From Candidatus Dechloromonas phosphorivorans (GTDB lineage Bacteria; Pseudomonadota; Gammaproteobacteria; Burkholderiales; Rhodocyclaceae), in NCBI GenBank assembly GCA_016721185.1, contig JADKIP010000016.1:62001-126000 (forward strand): a stretch of 64,000 bases of DNA, written 5' to 3'. Shown one piece after another: positions 60,290 to 64,000 of the stretch. The position numbers and the translations under genes were made by a program. The notes under the pieces are model-generated. The model saw only the letters and a list, made by a program, of their open reading frames with translations. It searched no databases and was not told the origin of the DNA. Numbering within the stretch: position 1 is the stretch's first letter; every line of letters starts with the position of its first letter.

Positions 60290-61639
60290 TAGACCTGGTT
60301 TCAAGTCGATACTGCAAGGCTCGGGCTTGCTGCTTTTGTCCTGAGCGATGGCCGGCGACAACTCCACCCGGTTACGGCCGTTATCCTTGGCCCGGTAAAG
60401 TGCCGAATCGGCATCGGCCATCAATGCGGTCAGATTGAGCGAGTGCCCGGTAGCAGCGGCCACTCCAATGCTGATCGTTACCGGCGGCGCCTGGCTGGCC
60501 AAAGCCTGAAGCACCGCCAGGCGCATTTTCTCGGCAACAAGCCCCATTTGTTCGATGGGCGTATTGGGGGCGATCACGATGAATTCCTCACCGCCCCAGC
60601 GGCACACCATGTCCGAGCCGCGTACGGCATTTTTCAACACGTCGCCGACTTGCTTGATCACCCGGTCACCGGTCAAATGTCCGCACACATCATTCACTGC
60701 CTTGAAGTGATCGATGTCGATGAAGGCCAGCCCCAAGGGCATATCAAGGCGGTGGCAGAGTTCAAACTGGGCTTGCAGGTAATTGCTGCCTTCGCGCCGA
60801 TTCGCCAGCCCGGTCAGCGGGTCGTAGGCGGCGATTTCCTGCAGACGCAGCTCCAGTTGCTTGTGTTCGCTGATGTCGCGCACCATGCCGACGACGCGTG
60901 CGGGCTGGGCGTCCGGCCCGTATTCGCAGACCCGGCCACGGTCGTGCACCCAAATGTAGTGGCCGTTACGATTGCGTAAGCGGTACTCCGCTTCATAGCG
61001 TGAGCGTTTTCCCTGCAAGTGTTCTTGCAGCACGGCCATTACCTGGGGCGCATCATCCGGGTGGACATTTTTGCTCCATGTCTCCAGTACCGGCTCCATT
61101 TCGTCCGGGCCATAGCCGAGCATGCACTTGAGTTGCGGGCTGAAGAAAAGGGTGCCGCTCGCCACCTCCCAATCCCATAAGCCATCGCTGGCTTCGTTCA
61201 GGGCAAACCACAACTGTTTTTCACGGTCATGGGCGTTGTTGTCCTGTGCGACACGGTTGGTGATGTCGCGCGCTACCGAGAGAAAGTAGGCCCCGCCATC
61301 GAGTTCAAAGTGCGTCGTGTTGACCTCAACCACCACCTCATGACCAAGCTGATGGCGGTGCCGCCCGATGAAGCGAAAGCAGTCTGTACTGCGAATGGCG
61401 TCGGCAATTTCCGACCATTGCGGTAAGCCGTGAATATCTTTTTGCAGGCTCAAGACGCTGTGATCGAGTACATCCTCACGGCTCAGACCGAGGCTTTCCC
61501 AGGCTTTGCGATTTCCCCAGATAATTTTCGAGCTTGCCGGATCGATCAGGTACGCCGCATCGGCCAGATGCTCGAACAGGCTTTCGGCACTCGGCAAAGT
61601 GAAGCTGTTGGGGGAAGGCGTGGATTTGGCTTCTGGCAT
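60275..61639 (-). CDS. PAS-GGDEF diguanylate cyclase
   Basis: A 454-residue cytosolic sensor. Two or three PAS domains (~20-135; ~145-270, with VHPDDAPQVMAV and a PAC segment RAEYRLRNRNGHYIWVHDRGR-like) precede a GGDEF domain. The active-site motif is GGEEF. Five residues before it, RGSD forms the inhibitory I-site. It should make c-di-GMP and balance the HD-GYP enzyme at 5.6 kb. It is a single gene. Confidence 0.93.
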   Translation of the reverse strand: MPEAKSTPSPNSFTLPSAESLFEHLADAAYLIDPASSKIIWGNRKAWESLGLSREDVLDHSVLSLQKDIHGLPQWSEIADAIRSTDCFRFIGRHRHQLGHEVVVEVNTTHFELDGGAYFLSVARDITNRVAQDNNAHDREKQLWFALNEASDGLWDWEVASGTLFFSPQLKCMLGYGPDEMEPVLETWSKNVHPDDAPQVMAVLQEHLQGKRSRYEAEYRLRNRNGHYIWVHDRGRVCEYGPDAQPARVVGMVRDISEHKQLELRLQEIAAYDPLTGLANRREGSNYLQAQFELCHRLDMPLGLAFIDIDHFKAVNDVCGHLTGDRVIKQVGDVLKNAVRGSDMVCRWGGEEFIVIAPNTPIEQMGLVAEKMRLAVLQALASQAPPVTISIGVAAATGHSLNLTALMADADSALYRAKDNGRNRVELSPAIAQDKSSKPEPCSIDLKPGLLPTP

Positions 61640-61822
61640 TGAGCGGATTGCAGCTTGCGAGTGGCGAAAATAGGCCGCTGATTATATGTTAAATAAATTT
61701 AACGACGCTATTTGAATGGTGTTGTTCCGTATAAATATCGCTGATTGTGCTGTTATCTATACGTCAATTAGCCATTTTATGGGAGTTCTGGTACTCCTTA
61801 AGGCATAACCCATTCCGCAATA

Positions 61823-62521
61823 TTACTGAGCATCGGGTATCAGTAATGTCGCGCCAAGGTGGCCGACCTTGACGTAAATCAGCGCACCCTCTTCGTCCGT
61901 GTAGGGGGTGTGGCGGCTCCAGCGCGGGTTGCGCAGCCAGGAGCCGGCTGGATACTCGCCATCTTCGTCATGGAAAACGCCTTCCAGCACAAGAATCTCC
62001 TCGCCGCCCGGATGCATGTGCGGATTGAAGTGGGTGTGCGGTGCCCAGCGCACCAGTGCGCTACTGATGCCATCGTGTTCGTGCAGCGGCAGCACGCTGA
62101 GGCCGGGAACCAGGCCACGGTGCCACTCGGCTTGCCGGGTATCAAGGCAGACGGCTTCGGTGTCGCCGGGGGCGAATTGCCAGAGCTTGACGAAAATGCT
62201 GCAGCCCGGCCGCGAGTGCGGACGGTGCGCTGTACCCGGCGGGTTACGCAGGTAGGTGCCGGCCGGATAGTCTCCGTGTTCATCGGAAAAAACACCGTCC
62301 AGCACCAGAATTTCCTCCCCGCCATCGTGCCGGTGCGGGCTGAAAGCCGAACCTGGGGCGTAACGCACGATGCTGGTCGCCCGGCCAACTTCGGTCCCGA
62401 CGCGATCCAGCATCCGGCGTTCAACGCCAGGCTGCGGCGAAGGCGACCAGAGCGCTTTCGCGGCGTGCACGACGACGCGCTGAGCGAAATCGTCATGCAG
62501 GCGGGTGATGGTTTGTTGCAT
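61823..62521 (-). CDS. Double-cupin ChrR-like protein
   Basis: A 232-residue protein of two cupin_7/ChrR-type repeats: FSPHRHDGGEEILVLDGVF and FNPHMHPGGEEILVLEGVF, each with HxH...E metal ligands and a late PPGTAHRPHS or WSRHTPYT His. Such domains occur in the ChrR zinc anti-sigma factor, where they sense singlet oxygen or peroxide. The N-terminal anti-sigma zinc domain of ChrR is absent, and no ECF sigma factor lies nearby. It may be a stand-alone oxygenase or sensor. Confidence 0.8.
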   Translation of the reverse strand: MQQTITRLHDDFAQRVVVHAAKALWSPSPQPGVERRMLDRVGTEVGRATSIVRYAPGSAFSPHRHDGGEEILVLDGVFSDEHGDYPAGTYLRNPPGTAHRPHSRPGCSIFVKLWQFAPGDTEAVCLDTRQAEWHRGLVPGLSVLPLHEHDGISSALVRWAPHTHFNPHMHPGGEEILVLEGVFHDEDGEYPAGSWLRNPRWSRHTPYTDEEGALIYVKVGHLGATLLIPDAQ

Positions 62522-62537
62522 GCTTGGTTTTTCCTAC

Positions 62538-62570
62538 GGTGGTTTTCAGGTTGCAAAGGCATCGACCGCA
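62538..62570 (-). repeat. Variant USS-like repeat (TGCGGTCGAT) after the spermidine-synthase gene
   Basis: Core with the last base changed (62561-62570, minus strand), followed by CCTTTGC and CTGAAAACC. Confidence 0.45.
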
Positions 62571-62671
62571 GTACTCAGCAATCGTTCTTCCGCACCAGCT
62601 CGAGAGGATGTTGGTCGAAGACTCGTTCCAGTCGGGGCAATCAAATATTCAACGCTGTTTTCACAAAATAC

Positions 62672-64000
62672 TTAGCGTACCCGGTCGAGATCGGCCTGAT
62701 TCTTCTCATCAACGTAAATGCCCGTTTTACTTGCCCGGCTGCTGGCGAAACAAATGACTTCGACATTGCTCACCGGTTTCCCCTTGTGCAGCACGTCGAC
62801 CGCGCAACGCCCGTATTCGCTTTCGATGGTCGCCAGCAAATTGCGGGCGTAGGGCGATTCCAGCTTGCCGTCGAGAATCAGGTTGGCGAGCAGCACGCCG
62901 TCCGGCTTCAGGGCGCGGCGGGTGCCGGCCCAGAATTCGCGGGTCACCAGATGGCTGGGGATCGAGGTGTGCGAACTGTAGACATCGACCAGCACCGCAT
63001 CGAATCGGCGCTCGGTGGTGGCGATGAAACGCCGGGCATCGTCGGCAATGAATTCGCCGGTGACGGCTTCACGGAGAAAGTGCTTTTCGGCAATGTCGCG
63101 GATCGCCGGGTCGATATCGACATAGGTGTAGCGGTTGAGCGGTTCGCGGTGCGACAGCGTAAACCCGCCGGCACCGAGGACCAGAATTTCCTTGTTCCTG
63201 AAGCCGAGATCGTCGAGCAGAATCTGCCGCAGGTGCTTGATGTAGCGCGTGTAGTTCGGCGGTTCGCTATCGTCGATCAGCGACGCTGTTGATTTATTCA
63301 CCCAGAAGGCGCGCGGATTTTGCTGGCCGCTCAGGGTTACATCGCCGACGATGTACTCGGCATAGGCGGTATCGGCGGTGACGTCATGCTGCAAATTGAA
63401 GCCGGCGGCGAGTGCTGCGGTCGACAGCGAAAAAGCGATGATTTTCCCATTGCGCTGGGCCAGCAGCAGCGAGCCGATGACCAGCCCCAGCGCGCAGGCG
63501 AATACCGCCGCCGAGACGCCCAGCCACTGCATGACCAGCAAGGAAAGGCTGACCGAGCCGAGAAAGGAACCCAGTGTCGACCAGTACAGCGCCAGTCCGC
63601 TTGCTTCGCCGGTACGGGCGTGCTTCATCAGATTGGTCAGGATCGGCACCGTCTGGCCGAGCAGCCAGGCCAGCGGGCAGAGCACGCCGCCGATGAAAAA
63701 CAGGTAGGCAACCAGCACTGGTTGCAGGTGGGCAAACATCCAGTCCACCGAAACGCCGGCCAGTCCGATGCCGGCCAGCGCAGCGGCGATCAGGAAATTT
63801 CGCGCGACGATGGCGGTGTAGTTGCCGGCCACTTTGGCGCCGGCGGCGTAACCGAGCGCCAGGGCGAGCAGGAAGAAGCCGATGGTCGGTGCGGTGACGA
63901 CGATGGAACTGCCGATGTGCGGCACCAGTCGGCGCAGGGCAATGACTTCCGCGCCCAGCGAGCAGAAGCCTTCGATGAAAACAATGGTGTAGAGCAGGGT
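62672..64000 (-). CDS. Membrane-fused spermidine-synthase-like protein (5' end beyond window)
   Basis: The reading frame is open to the window edge, so the start is missing; 442 codons are visible. The N-terminal half has several membrane helices (GFFLLALALGYAAGAKVAG, VAYLFFIGGVLCPLAWLLG). The C-terminal ~210 residues are a spermidine-synthase-type methyltransferase fold (ILVLGAGGFTLS, YTYVDIDPAI, FDAVLVDVYSSH). Fused transporter-aminopropyltransferase proteins of this kind are widespread, and the substrate is unclear. The gene converges on nothing; 150 bases lie between its stop and the cupin gene. Confidence 0.85.
   Translation of the reverse strand, partial: TLLYTIVFIEGFCSLGAEVIALRRLVPHIGSSIVVTAPTIGFFLLALALGYAAGAKVAGNYTAIVARNFLIAAALAGIGLAGVSVDWMFAHLQPVLVAYLFFIGGVLCPLAWLLGQTVPILTNLMKHARTGEASGLALYWSTLGSFLGSVSLSLLVMQWLGVSAAVFACALGLVIGSLLLAQRNGKIIAFSLSTAALAAGFNLQHDVTADTAYAEYIVGDVTLSGQQNPRAFWVNKSTASLIDDSEPPNYTRYIKHLRQILLDDLGFRNKEILVLGAGGFTLSHREPLNRYTYVDIDPAIRDIAEKHFLREAVTGEFIADDARRFIATTERRFDAVLVDVYSSHTSIPSHLVTREFWAGTRRALKPDGVLLANLILDGKLESPYARNLLATIESEYGRCAVDVLHKGKPVSNVEVICFASSRASKTGIYVDEKNQADLDRVR
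63416..63448 (+). repeat. Dispersed USS-like repeat (TGCGGTCGAC), inside the spermidine-synthase-like gene
   Basis: Core 63416-63425, then GCGAAAAAGCG and GATTTTCCC. Confidence 0.75.

Overview
The window looks like chromosomal DNA of a Betaproteobacterium of the Rhodocyclales (Dechloromonas/Azonexus-like). Evidence is the GC-rich coding, the gene order hisS - yfgM-like - bamB - der - hfq - hflX - hflK - hflC - DUF2065 - hisZ - purA, the DctSR/DctA/DctPQM C4-dicarboxylate locus and a dense set of PAS/GGDEF/HD-GYP signalling proteins. The assignment is inferred from gene content, not from a marker-gene search.

Layout. 0-6.7 kb: a minus-strand signalling operon (HD-GYP response regulator, PAS-rich hybrid kinase, CBS-PAS-GAF sensor cut by the window edge). 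6.8-13.9 kb: rsgA, a c-type cytochrome broken by a frameshift, an M48 protease, orn, a GT39-type glycosyltransferase, rpmE (frameshifted), rho and trxA. 13.9-21.4 kb: C4-dicarboxylate uptake, with DctSR diverging from dctA and then dctPQM; a matching inverted repeat lies upstream of both transport units. 21.4-29.2 kb: an accessory strip with a nucleotidyltransferase-fold protein, a radical SAM protein, an MmeI-type restriction-modification enzyme whose 3' end is disrupted, a retropepsin-like protease and a DUF4160/DUF2442 pair. 29.4-45.5 kb: long plus-strand housekeeping runs (ndk, rlmN, pilF, rodZ, ispG, hisS, bamB, der, hfq, hflXKC, hisZ, purA). 45.6-51.3 kb: a small secreted protein, tRNA-Leu(CAG), rnr (two frameshifts), an HDOD protein, a hemerythrin and rlmB. 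51.4-60.3 kb: an MCE-type lipid transport set without a linked ATPase, then an RND multidrug efflux operon with a divergent TetR repressor and an AcrR-like operator. 60.3-64 kb: a diguanylate cyclase, a double cupin and a membrane-fused spermidine-synthase-like protein cut by the window edge.

The most unusual signal is a dispersed repeat with core TGCGGTCRAC, present 16 times on both strands, inside and between genes. Most copies are followed by two AT tracts about one helical turn apart. By chance about 0.12 copies of each 10-mer form would be expected. The design resembles the Pasteurellaceae DNA uptake sequence (core AAGTGCGGT plus phased AT tracts), and I know of no such element described in Rhodocyclales. 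Other points of note are REP-like palindromes at the MmeI break, a decayed second copy of the MmeI 3' end 1.36 kb downstream, and four single-base indels in three genes, which may be real or may be sequence errors.
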